A program made the position numbers and the translations under genes. Shown here one piece after another: positions 28,849 to 36,901 of a stretch of DNA of 64,000 nt (position 1 is its first letter; the number at the start of each line of letters is the position of its first letter). The notes under the pieces were generated by a model. The model was given only the letters and a program-made list of their open reading frames with translations. It had not been told where the DNA came from and did not search any database. Origin of the DNA: Stenotrophomonas sp. SAU14A_NAIMI4_5 (GTDB taxonomy: Bacteria > Pseudomonadota > Gammaproteobacteria > Xanthomonadales > Xanthomonadaceae); contig NZ_CP026003.1 of assembly GCF_003086795.1 (NCBI RefSeq), forward strand, positions 1,942,777-2,006,776. The letters are read 5' to 3'.

Positions 28849-30105
28849 ATGCTTACCGACACCGCACTGCGCAATCTCAAGCCTAAGTCCAAGATTTATA
28901 AGGCTTCAGACCGCGACGGGATGTACGTAACGGTATCGCCAACCGGTACCGTCACCTTCCGCTACGACTACCGTCTCAATGGACGCCGCGAAACCCTCAC
29001 CATTGGCCGCTACGGACCTGCCGGTATTTCGCTGGCTCTTGCCCGTGAAAAGCTGATCGACGCCAAAAAGGCCGTCGCTCAGGGCAAGTCCCCTGCGCTG
29101 GAGAAGCAGCGCGAGAAGCGCCGCCTGACCGCCGCCAAGACTTTCGGCGAGATGACCGCGAAGTGGCTGGTGGGCGCCCGGATGGCCGACAGCACCAAAG
29201 CGATGCGTAGGAGCATCGTTGATCGGGACATCCTGCCGGCCTTCGAGAACAGGCAGCTCAACGAAATTGCTTCCGACGATCTGCGAGCCTTGTGCAACAA
29301 GGTGAAGGAGCGCGGAGCGCCCGCCACTGCGGTGCACATCCGCGACATCGTGAAGCAGATCTATGCCTTTGCCATCTTGCATGGCGAGAAAGTGGAGAAC
29401 CCCGCTGCCGATGTGGGAGCTGCGTCGATCGCGACCTTCGTGCCGAAGGATCGCGCCTTGTCGCCGCTTGAGATCCGCCTGATGGCACGACAGATGGAAT
29501 CTGTGGCGACCTATCCGACCATCCGGCTGGCATTACGCATGATCCTGCTGACGTTGGTGCGCAAGAGCGAGCTGATCCAAGCCACCTGGGATGAGGTTGA
29601 TTTCGAGAACGCGACCTGGACCATCCCGAAGCAACGGATGAAAGGGCGCAACCCCCACGTGGTCTACCTCTCGCGCCAGGCGCTCGACATCTTCGTGGCG
29701 CTGCACACGTGCGCGGCCGGTTCTAAGTTCGTGCTGCCGTCGCGCTATGACGCCGACCGCTGCATGTCGAACGCGACCCTCAACCGGGTCACGCAGATCG
29801 TGGCGGAACGGGCCAAAGCCGCTGGCCTGCCGCTAGAGCCGTTCACCGTCCATGACCTGCGCCGTACCAGCTCGACGCTGCTCAACGAGATCGGCTTCAA
29901 CCGCGACTGGATCGAGAAATGCTTGGCGCACGAGGACGGGCGTTCCTCACGCTCGATCTACAACAAGGCCGAGTATGCCGAGCAGCGGCGCCACATGCTG
30001 CAGGAGTGGGCCAACATGGTCGATGCCTGGGTCGACGGGCAGACCAACGTGCCGAAGCTGATGCCGGAGAACGCGGTAGTGCCGGCGTTGAGTGCGATGG
30101 CTTGA
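28849..30105 (+). CDS. P4-type tyrosine recombinase (island integrase)
   Basis: 418-aa site-specific recombinase that integrates and excises the island at guaA. It has an N-terminal DUF4102-like arm-binding domain (MLTDTALRNLKPKSKIYKAS), a core-binding SAM-like domain (about 100-185) and a C-terminal catalytic domain. Arg238 (LVRKSEL), His335-x2-Arg338 (HDLRR), His361 and Tyr371 (SIYNKAEY) form the expected set. The ATG at 28849 follows an AGGAGA site; the longer frame from 28774 lacks family resemblance. Its position immediately after guaA matches the known class of guaA-targeting island integrases. All catalytic residues are present. Confidence 0.92.
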   Translation: MLTDTALRNLKPKSKIYKASDRDGMYVTVSPTGTVTFRYDYRLNGRRETLTIGRYGPAGISLALAREKLIDAKKAVAQGKSPALEKQREKRRLTAAKTFGEMTAKWLVGARMADSTKAMRRSIVDRDILPAFENRQLNEIASDDLRALCNKVKERGAPATAVHIRDIVKQIYAFAILHGEKVENPAADVGAASIATFVPKDRALSPLEIRLMARQMESVATYPTIRLALRMILLTLVRKSELIQATWDEVDFENATWTIPKQRMKGRNPHVVYLSRQALDIFVALHTCAAGSKFVLPSRYDADRCMSNATLNRVTQIVAERAKAAGLPLEPFTVHDLRRTSSTLLNEIGFNRDWIEKCLAHEDGRSSRSIYNKAEYAEQRRHMLQEWANMVDAWVDGQTNVPKLMPENAVVPALSAMA

Positions 30106-30129
30106 TTGGATGAGAGCCGCTGCCCAGAT

Positions 30130-30504
30130 TCATTCCTCGCTCGAACCTACCCGGACAGGGCGGGTTTTTCTTAGGTGGACATCCGGCTTCGAGACGCCGC
30201 CGCGAGGGGCTTGTTTGCGGTGCTCGACCCAAGCTTCCACTTCGGCCAAGTCCCACACGAGGCAGCGCGGCGTCAGGTTGAAGCGACGCGGGAACTCGCC
30301 GCGTCGCTCCATTTCGTAGATCGTCGTTTCGGCCAAGGGGACGATCTGCCGCAGTTCTTCACGGCGAATGGTGCGCCGGAAAGGAAGGGGGCTGCGATGC
30401 GGAAACTGCGGCAGCGCCTCGTAGGCTTCCGTCCCCGGTAATGGGAGCGCGTTGGATGTTTTCGATAGCTGTTCCACCTCGGACTCCATGAGCACACACT
30501 GCAT
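30130..30504 (-). CDS. AlpA-family HTH regulator / excisionase-like protein
   Basis: 124 aa from ATG 30504 (MQCVLMESEVEQL); ATG 30489 is an alternative. The core IRREELRQIVPLAETTIYEM (about residues 47-66) followed by RRGEFPRRFNLTPRCLVWDL is a MerR-like helix-turn-helix of the AlpA/Phage_AlpA type. Such proteins control integrase genes or aid excision of P4-like islands. It is convergent with the integrase, ending 25 nt from it. The start is uncertain because no clear ribosome-binding site is visible. Confidence 0.75.
   Translation of the reverse strand: MQCVLMESEVEQLSKTSNALPLPGTEAYEALPQFPHRSPLPFRRTIRREELRQIVPLAETTIYEMERRGEFPRRFNLTPRCLVWDLAEVEAWVEHRKQAPRGGVSKPDVHLRKTRPVRVGSSEE
30149..30170 (+). 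terminator. Weak intrinsic terminator downstream of the integrase
   Basis: ACCCG / CGGGT stem around GACAGGG, then TTTTTC, 44 bp after the integrase stop and inside the 3' end of the AlpA-like gene. The stem is short. Confidence 0.45.
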
Positions 30505-30666
30505 GGAGACATGATGACGTTCGGTACCTATCGGGACAACTTGTTGGGGCGTAGCGCAGCGAACTCGGTGCGCTCTTGGACTGTCTCCAGAACTGGACTT
30601 CGGACGATCTCTCGCGACGCGGTGGACCGCCTGCTCATCGGCACGCGCAAAAAACACGCATCAACA

Positions 30667-31890
30667 TCATGTGCGCGCTGGCCATCGAATGCTCACCCCG
30701 TCCGGGAGTTCAAGTTCAAGTTTCGAGTCCATCTCCCGGTCGGACTCAATTTTTAGTAAGGCGAGGGGAATGCTCCATTCATCGGCAAGTTGCGCCTTCA
30801 GTTCCTTGACTGTGAAGCCACGGAATGACAACCGCCACACCCGCCCATCTGGGCTATCGCTGTCCTTATCTTCGCTGAGCAGACTGCGTCCCCCAATCTT
30901 CAGCGCCTTGATGAGCGGTGGAGCACTTCGCTTAACGCTCAACTCCACAACCACTTCCTGTGGCGCAGTGGAAGGCACAAACGGAAGCTCGTCGCGATAT
31001 GGTTCAAGCGTCCGCTGGATGAATAGCATTGCGGACTCGTACTTCTTCACCGTTTGGATAGCCAGGAGCTTCTCTAAACACCGTCCCTTGATTTTGCCGG
31101 AACGAAACTCACCAGCAGCATTGAAGTAGACCTCGAAGAACATCCCGTTCAACAGGTCAAGCGCCCGCTCGATTGGAATGGACGCCAACTCCTGGCGCAG
31201 CTTGTCCAAGAACGCGACCGCCCGATTCTCATTTCCACAAGCGCATTGATATAGATTACGGCCCAGCACAAAGGCTTCGTTAGCGCTGATCTTGCCCCAA
31301 TCGAGTTCAAGTACGGCCACGACGGCCGGGTTCTGCTGGTACCAGTTGTAGGTCTTCATCGCCTTAATGAGACCGGCGATTTTGTTTCCGTTCTTTAGCG
31401 GGAAGTCCACATCCGCCTTGGCCTCGTCCGAGTATGAAAAGGCCTGCTTCAGGCGTACACCGGCCTTTCGCAGTTTCTTGATGATGAGTTCGGCCAGGGC
31501 AGCGGGCGAACGATCTTTAAGAGCAATGTGTCCTGTCGTCTTCAAGAGACCAGGCACTTCGACAGTCTCATCAAAAAAGGCCGGCAAGATGTATTCGTGG
31601 CTTTCGGTGAATGCACGGGCTTGGGCACTCTTGCGCTCGTGGTTCGTCCACAATTTCTTCCGGTATGCGTCGGAAACGAACATGACAGTGAAGATGGCTC
31701 GGTTCTGGTAGACATCGCTCAAATGTGTGTACAGATCCTTGCCCCACAAATCGACTTCCTCGAACTTGTCGTAGAAGACATCGACGCCTTCGGCTCGCAA
31801 CGCCTTGGCCACGGCGTCGACATACACACGATCTTCGCCGGCAAAGGACAAGGCAACATGAAATTTTTTGGGCACTTCGGCAGCCTCCAT
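30667..31890 (-). CDS. TIR-domain protein, candidate NADase effector
   Basis: 407 aa. Residues ~9-145 form a bacterial TIR domain: FHVALSFAGEDRVYVDAVAK at the N-terminus, then FVSDAYRKKLWTNHERKS containing the putative catalytic Glu (Glu85) at the position used by NAD-cleaving TIR enzymes. The rest has no motif I recognise: a helical region (about 165-310), then a basic/beta-rich C-terminus ending VSIRWPART. The ATG overlaps the qatD stop by one base (TAATG), so it is translated with the Qat genes. The known four-gene Qat system does not include it. It could be a fifth effector, or a separate system at the end of the operon. Confidence 0.8.
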   Translation of the reverse strand: MEAAEVPKKFHVALSFAGEDRVYVDAVAKALRAEGVDVFYDKFEEVDLWGKDLYTHLSDVYQNRAIFTVMFVSDAYRKKLWTNHERKSAQARAFTESHEYILPAFFDETVEVPGLLKTTGHIALKDRSPAALAELIIKKLRKAGVRLKQAFSYSDEAKADVDFPLKNGNKIAGLIKAMKTYNWYQQNPAVVAVLELDWGKISANEAFVLGRNLYQCACGNENRAVAFLDKLRQELASIPIERALDLLNGMFFEVYFNAAGEFRSGKIKGRCLEKLLAIQTVKKYESAMLFIQRTLEPYRDELPFVPSTAPQEVVVELSVKRSAPPLIKALKIGGRSLLSEDKDSDSPDGRVWRLSFRGFTVKELKAQLADEWSIPLALLKIESDREMDSKLELELPDGVSIRWPART

Positions 31891-32693
31891 TAAGAGTCGG
31901 CAACCCCAGACGGAGGGGGTGGACTGTTCTTCGCTCCATCATTCGGTTCGAGTAGGGTACGCAGATTCGCCCGTATCGTAGCGACAACCATTGAAGTTGG
32001 CATCCCGTGTAGCCGACTAAGCGCTTCGATCGCTACAGCAACATCGGCAGGTTTAGATGGGCGATCATCCGTTTTTGTGAATGGACCATCGGTTTCCGTC
32101 AGCATCCGATCCAAGGGAATAGCCTGCACCATCGGTGCATGCCTCTCATTGGCAAGCATTCCCGCGTTGATGGAGAAGTAGCAGCCCAGCTCCAACGCGC
32201 GCTTCGCCTCTCTCTTGGTTCCCGTGAACCAGTGGAGAACGATTTTTCCGCGCTCGGGCGGTAGATTCGCTTCGACGAGATCGAGTACCGCCTTGGCCGA
32301 TCTGATGCTGTGGACCGTAATGATCTTGTCGCCGGCCTGCGCGCAACGCTGCAACACATGTTGGAAGACGCGCTTCTGCGCATCGAGCGACTTGAAGAAT
32401 CGGGGACCGGCGTCCAATCCGACTTCGCCAACATAGCGCGTCTCCGAAAGGTGCCGATCCCACAGCTCGATCTCGCTTTCACGCTCCGCGACCAGTTGGG
32501 GGTGCAGCCCCAGCGCTGCTCGAACATGCTTTGTGCGCTGCGCGAGTTCGTGATTGCGGGGCCACGCGCGAGGTGTCGTCGTTACGGTCAGCGTGAACAC
32601 GCCGGACGCCTCCGCATCCAGGACCGCCGCTGCATGGTCCGGGTAGAGGTCAAGATGGCAGTGGAAGTCCACGAGGCCCGCAGTGGCGATCAT
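31890..32693 (-). CDS. qatD: QatD, TatD-family metal-dependent nuclease
   Basis: 267 aa from ATG 32693 (MIATAGLVDFHCHLDL), preceded by a GAGGG ribosome-binding site and 10 nt after qatC ends. A longer frame to 32807 overlaps qatC and is rejected. TatD/PHP-like amidohydrolase motifs are His11-x-His13 (HCH), GEVGLD with the metal-binding Glu, HWFTGTKREAKRA and TETDGPFTK with the final Asp. TatD proteins are metal-dependent DNases. In Qat it is the fourth required component of an anti-phage system whose enzymatic role is not settled. Neighbours qatA-qatB-qatC in the same order make the assignment firm. Confidence 0.88.
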   Translation of the reverse strand: MIATAGLVDFHCHLDLYPDHAAAVLDAEASGVFTLTVTTTPRAWPRNHELAQRTKHVRAALGLHPQLVAERESEIELWDRHLSETRYVGEVGLDAGPRFFKSLDAQKRVFQHVLQRCAQAGDKIITVHSIRSAKAVLDLVEANLPPERGKIVLHWFTGTKREAKRALELGCYFSINAGMLANERHAPMVQAIPLDRMLTETDGPFTKTDDRPSKPADVAVAIEALSRLHGMPTSMVVATIRANLRTLLEPNDGAKNSPPPPSGVADS

Positions 32694-32703
32694 GCCCGTA
32701 CCC

Positions 32704-34071
32704 TCATCTTGGTTTCGCCTCTGCACCGTCGATGAGTCGTGCGACTTCGCCCAGGCCGCGACGGTAGACGTCGGCAAGCTGGTCCAAGTGTGCGGCTTCA
32801 TCGGCAAGCGAGCCGGGCTTGTGGATCAAGAGGTTCGCGAGCTGGGGCTTGCCCTTCAAGCGCTCGATAGCGTACTGGAACGACCTGACCTGCACTCCTG
32901 TCGCCTGGCGTGTGTCCAACGGCTTTGCATGAAGATCGGGTACCGTGTACGTCGTCGGGTCGTTCCCGGTCCCCCATGCTGCTGTCAACGCTGCGCGACG
33001 GATGAGGCATGGCAGGCAATAGCCACATTGTTCGATACCATGTCCTAGCCATCTGGCCTTGGCGGGCGACGAGCACGACAACGAATCTGTCGCCAGTTTT
33101 TTCAAGAGGTCTGGGTTGCGGCAGGCTGCGGCCATCTCGCCCTTCGTCTTATCCCAGTATGGGTTCCGGATCTCGCCGTCGATGCCAAGTGCGACGAGCA
33201 GATCGTTCCACCTCGCCATGTAATACGGATGCGTGGTGCGGGTGCTGTTTGATCCCAACCGCAGGGGGTCCAAAGGCACATTTAGCGCGATCAACCCATT
33301 CTCGGGGACACGCAGGATGAAACGCCGCCCAAGCCCAGTACCCGCGAACACTCCGAGAGCGAAGAACAGGAACGACCTGCCTCGTGTGCTGTTCTCGCCG
33401 CCGACGCCTTCCACAAGACCATCCACGAAGGTCATGCCGACCCGCAAACGCTCGAAAGATGACTTGACGTAGTGCTTCTTCAAACCTGCGAACAGCTTGC
33501 CTTGAGCATCGCTCGTCGCGCCCTCGCCGAAGTGGCTGACCAGTAGGGGAGTGGCGCCGTCTTCTAGCAGATCGATGGCCCCGATCAAGCTGTCCAATCC
33601 ACCCGAGAACAGGCTGACGGCATCAAAGGGAGGAGCGATCAGACTCGGAGGCGCTGCTTGGGTGATCGTCGCGAACCGATCTGGACGTGCCCTGAACCCG
33701 ATCGTCCAGCGATCGCCCGTCAGAAAATCCAGAGACTTCTTGAGAGTCGGTGCCGCAGCGGTCCAGCGAGATGGATCGCTTACCGGCACAACCAGTCGTA
33801 TCTCGCGCGTCCATGAGTCCTGCGATTGCTCGGTGCGAGAGATGCGTGTGTCCGCCGCATGGACATGGGCGGCCAAGACCAGCAGGTCAATGCCGATCTC
33901 CGAGGGAAACAAACCGATTTTCTTCAAGCTAGTCAGCGCGCCACCGATGCCATGATCCAAAGACTTCTCGCCGGCAACGAGTTGCAGGTAGGTTCTTTGT
34001 TCATCGGCGCCCGCCGTCACATCGAAGCTGTCGTCAGGACCGAAGCGGCCCGCCAGGAGTTGTCGCTTCAT
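32704..34071 (-). CDS. qatC: QatC, QueC-like 7-cyano-7-deazaguanine synthase homologue
   Basis: 455 aa. The PP-loop FSGGLDSLIGAIDLL (SGGLDS at 156-161) marks the ATP-pyrophosphatase fold of QueC. A zinc-type cluster with Cys in SCSSP and CGYCLPC lies around residues 340-370. The N-terminal ~145 residues are an extension not found in QueC. QueC makes preQ0 for queuosine. QatC-type paralogues serve in phage defence and have been linked to deazaguanine attachment on a partner protein. It overlaps the qatB stop by 4 nt (ATGA). No queuosine genes are nearby, which argues for the defence role. Confidence 0.88.
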   Translation of the reverse strand: MKRQLLAGRFGPDDSFDVTAGADEQRTYLQLVAGEKSLDHGIGGALTSLKKIGLFPSEIGIDLLVLAAHVHAADTRISRTEQSQDSWTREIRLVVPVSDPSRWTAAAPTLKKSLDFLTGDRWTIGFRARPDRFATITQAAPPSLIAPPFDAVSLFSGGLDSLIGAIDLLEDGATPLLVSHFGEGATSDAQGKLFAGLKKHYVKSSFERLRVGMTFVDGLVEGVGGENSTRGRSFLFFALGVFAGTGLGRRFILRVPENGLIALNVPLDPLRLGSNSTRTTHPYYMARWNDLLVALGIDGEIRNPYWDKTKGEMAAACRNPDLLKKLATDSLSCSSPAKARWLGHGIEQCGYCLPCLIRRAALTAAWGTGNDPTTYTVPDLHAKPLDTRQATGVQVRSFQYAIERLKGKPQLANLLIHKPGSLADEAAHLDQLADVYRRGLGEVARLIDGAEAKPR

Positions 34072-34952
34072 TGGTCCGCCTCCGCATCGCCCAGGGTTTG
34101 CAAGATTGCAAATGCAGACTCGTACAACGCATCGACGAAACCCTGAATTCGCTCGGGCGTGAGATTCGGCGTGTCCGCACGGGCCCGCGTCAGCGCATCG
34201 CTCACCCCGCCCCGGATGAAGTCGCGCAACTGCTGTTCGACGCGGTGCGCAGCTTGCGTGTCCGCTGGCATGGTCACGGCCTTTGTGCCAATGTCGTTGC
34301 AGATGCGGGCTTCTATCGCGTGTGTGGCATACAGCTCGAAGACTGTCTGCATCTGATCCGGCGTGAAGGTGGTCAAATCGGTAAGCCCTTCACTTGCCAG
34401 TTCAACGATGGTTTCAATGTACGCCTCGCGGGCGATGCCTTCATCGACGGTGCCCGCGCCTGGGCAGACGTAGTCGGCTAGGCCGACGAAGATTTCCGTG
34501 AGCGGTCGTCCGGCCAGTGATTCCAGGTCCAGCGCCCGCAGTGCCTCGCGCACACCCCTTGCTTGTGCATCGGCCAGAAAACCAAGCAGCCGTGCACCCG
34601 CTCCGCGCGAGGCACCCATACGTCGGGCAGCCTGGCGCGCGCCGCCGGCTGATGTTGAGACGTATCTTGAGACTGCGCGGCCCAGGTTGGCACGGTCGCT
34701 GCCGCCAGAACCGGCAAATCGCGTGAAGCTGTTGCGAGCACCGGAGAAACGCTGCGGGTCTGCCGTTTTGGGGATGGGGGCGCGGTTCGGCGGCACCGGC
34801 GGCGCGGTGCCGTCCACTGGCGGCTGGCCGTCAGGGACTGCGCCGTCGCCAGGAGGGGCTGCAGGGGCGCCCGCGCCATCGGCGTCACCCAACCATGACG
34901 GAACAAGCGGTGTTCCGCCGCCAGGGCCGCCGTAAGCCGTCGAGGTTCCCAT
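34068..34952 (-). CDS. qatB: QatB
   Basis: 294 aa from ATG 34952, overlapping the qatA stop by one base (TGATG). The N-terminus MGTSTAYGGPGGGTPLVPSW is the conserved start of QatB proteins and leaves Gly as first residue after Met removal. A Pro/Gly/Ala-rich stretch to about residue 60 is followed by a helical domain (FTRFAGSGGSDRANLGRAVS, then LEFLADAQ-like and RALDLESLAGRPLTEIFV segments). No enzymatic motif is visible. In Qat it is believed to be the partner modified by the QueC-like protein. The exposed N-terminal Gly is consistent with that, but the modification itself is inference here. Confidence 0.85.
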   Translation of the reverse strand: MGTSTAYGGPGGGTPLVPSWLGDADGAGAPAAPPGDGAVPDGQPPVDGTAPPVPPNRAPIPKTADPQRFSGARNSFTRFAGSGGSDRANLGRAVSRYVSTSAGGARQAARRMGASRGAGARLLGFLADAQARGVREALRALDLESLAGRPLTEIFVGLADYVCPGAGTVDEGIAREAYIETIVELASEGLTDLTTFTPDQMQTVFELYATHAIEARICNDIGTKAVTMPADTQAAHRVEQQLRDFIRGGVSDALTRARADTPNLTPERIQGFVDALYESAFAILQTLGDAEADQ

Positions 34953-36886
34953 CAACGTCCTCCCTTCAAATCTTTGAGCGCCGCTTCGGCGCTGGCCTTG
35001 AGGCCGGGGTTATTGGTGACCTTGCTCCAGTCTCCCAGCAGCTTCGTCAGGCGAGCAGCGCATTCGCTGTCCTTGATGACGCCTTGCCAGCCGCTGACAG
35101 CCCAAGGCCCACACTTGCCACTAGGCAGTGCCTCCAGGAAATCCATCAACCGGCTCTGGAGTCCAGGCTGCGCCTTCACAAGGACGGCGAGACCATCGAT
35201 GCCTGCAGGCCTGGTATCGAAGGTGCCCGTGCTCATGATCTTGCTGCGCACTGCCTCGAACACCTTTTCGGCTTCGGGCTGCACGAGCTGCTTCAACTCG
35301 GCTTCGTAGCCCTGGACGGTCATCTTGCCGCCGAACAGTTTCTCGACCACGCCAGCTAGGTGGCCGAGTACCGACACCGGACCGAAGTAGTCCTTCTTGT
35401 CCTTTGTGACGAACAAGTAGGGGCGCAGATCGATTCCTGATAGCTTCGGGGAGAGGCGCGCCCAGTCGCGCACCGTCTCCGACGACTTCCACTCGTTCAA
35501 CACGGCGTTGTCGGAGGCGGGCACCGCTTCGGCGGCCTTTTGCCCCTTCGACTCGCTATCCTTGCCGTCAGCCGACACCAGGCTCTTCTCCAGCGTTTCG
35601 AGGTCTTCACACAGCCCTTGTGGATGGATCGCTGCGACGAACGCGATTTGCTCGAACAACCTTGGGATGAATCGTTCTGCGAGCATGAGCTTCGCGAGTA
35701 CGGGGAGCTTGATGTCGTCGCCAAAACCGCGTGCAGTCGCAGTGCGCTCGCGCAACAAAAGCGTATTGAGGAAGCGTTTGATTTGGCGCGGGTTGCCCTT
35801 TGCGCCGCTTGCGAGGATGGGTCCGATCTGGTCGCTGAGCGCCAGCGCATTGTTTGCCTTCTCGGCTTGTTGGCCGAGCGCTGTCTTAACCGTCGCGGCA
35901 TCCAGACCGCCACTGGTCCACGGCCGTTTCAGCTTCTCTCGCGCTACAGCGATCAGCTTCCCGTAGTTCTCGTCGTTCTCGCCAACTTCGGCGCCAGCGA
36001 GCAACAACGTCACGTAGATCCGCGTTTCGGTTTCACCCAGGGCCGGGATGCGGAACGGAACTTGTATGAGTTTTTCGAGGTAATTGCGGGCATAGTCTCG
36101 CGGCCCGGTACTATCGGGCAGATCGGGAAAGTGCTTACGCACAGCGTATTCGATCATTGCCTCGTCGGCCGCGACGACGAAGGCCGTTCGCGCGGTGAAC
36201 ACGAACAGCCGAATGGCTTCAAGCGTTTCAATGGCGGTGTCGGGCAGGCATCGGTCAAGGTCGTCGATCAGGACGACAAGCTGTTTGATGCCTGCATCTT
36301 TCAGGAGCTGGTCGAATGCCTTGCGGAAGGCCTCCACTTCCTCAGGCACGTTCTTGGACTCACCCGGTTTCAGGACGGCCTTCGCCTCGTCAATAGCTGT
36401 CGAAAGGTTTTCTTTCGTGAGGAGCTTGGCGGGGTCTGCCACGAGTGCTTCGAGTGAGCCGACGATGGCTCCGATTTGCTCGGGCGTCGGGATGCCGGTG
36501 AATGCGGTTAGGGCCAGGCCCCCGGTCCGCTTGGCGACCTTCAGCCAGTCGATGCGACTGAAAACATCCTTGACGGCCACTGCCGCCTTTTTTAGTGCTG
36601 GACGTTTTTCGACCAAGCCTGTGACGATTCCCTCGATCAAGGCGATTTTGGCGTCCTCGAAGCCTTGGAAGCGCCATCCATTGAACTTGAGGCACAGGAC
36701 ATCTTCCTGATCGGCGAAGCCAGCCTCGATCATTTCGAGTACGCTGGACTTTCCCGCACCCCAGTCGCCGTGCACGCCGATCGTCACCGGATGGTCGGGC
36801 TTCGCGCGAAGCAGCCCGATGATCGTGGTGGCAATGGCCTCGTTGTTCAGCAGATCAACTTTGGTTTCGTTATCGGTCAGGATCAT
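34952..36886 (-). CDS. qatA: QatA, KAP-family P-loop NTPase
   Basis: 644 aa. Walker A is GVHGDWGAGKSSVLEMIEAG (GDWGAGKSS at 40-48) and Walker B is LVVLIDDLDRCLPDTAIE (203-220), both typical of KAP P-loop NTPases. Sensor-like TGPRDYARNYLEKLIQ and GNPRQIKRFLNTLLLRE follow. The C-terminal third is helical with no known motif. QatA provides the ATPase function of the Qat anti-phage system. It starts 15 nt after the caspase-helicase gene, so the two systems are probably cotranscribed. ATG 36886 is the only sensible start. Confidence 0.9.
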   Translation of the reverse strand: MILTDNETKVDLLNNEAIATTIIGLLRAKPDHPVTIGVHGDWGAGKSSVLEMIEAGFADQEDVLCLKFNGWRFQGFEDAKIALIEGIVTGLVEKRPALKKAAVAVKDVFSRIDWLKVAKRTGGLALTAFTGIPTPEQIGAIVGSLEALVADPAKLLTKENLSTAIDEAKAVLKPGESKNVPEEVEAFRKAFDQLLKDAGIKQLVVLIDDLDRCLPDTAIETLEAIRLFVFTARTAFVVAADEAMIEYAVRKHFPDLPDSTGPRDYARNYLEKLIQVPFRIPALGETETRIYVTLLLAGAEVGENDENYGKLIAVAREKLKRPWTSGGLDAATVKTALGQQAEKANNALALSDQIGPILASGAKGNPRQIKRFLNTLLLRERTATARGFGDDIKLPVLAKLMLAERFIPRLFEQIAFVAAIHPQGLCEDLETLEKSLVSADGKDSESKGQKAAEAVPASDNAVLNEWKSSETVRDWARLSPKLSGIDLRPYLFVTKDKKDYFGPVSVLGHLAGVVEKLFGGKMTVQGYEAELKQLVQPEAEKVFEAVRSKIMSTGTFDTRPAGIDGLAVLVKAQPGLQSRLMDFLEALPSGKCGPWAVSGWQGVIKDSECAARLTKLLGDWSKVTNNPGLKASAEAALKDLKGGR

Positions 36887-36901
36887 TAGTCTCTTTCCCG
36901 T

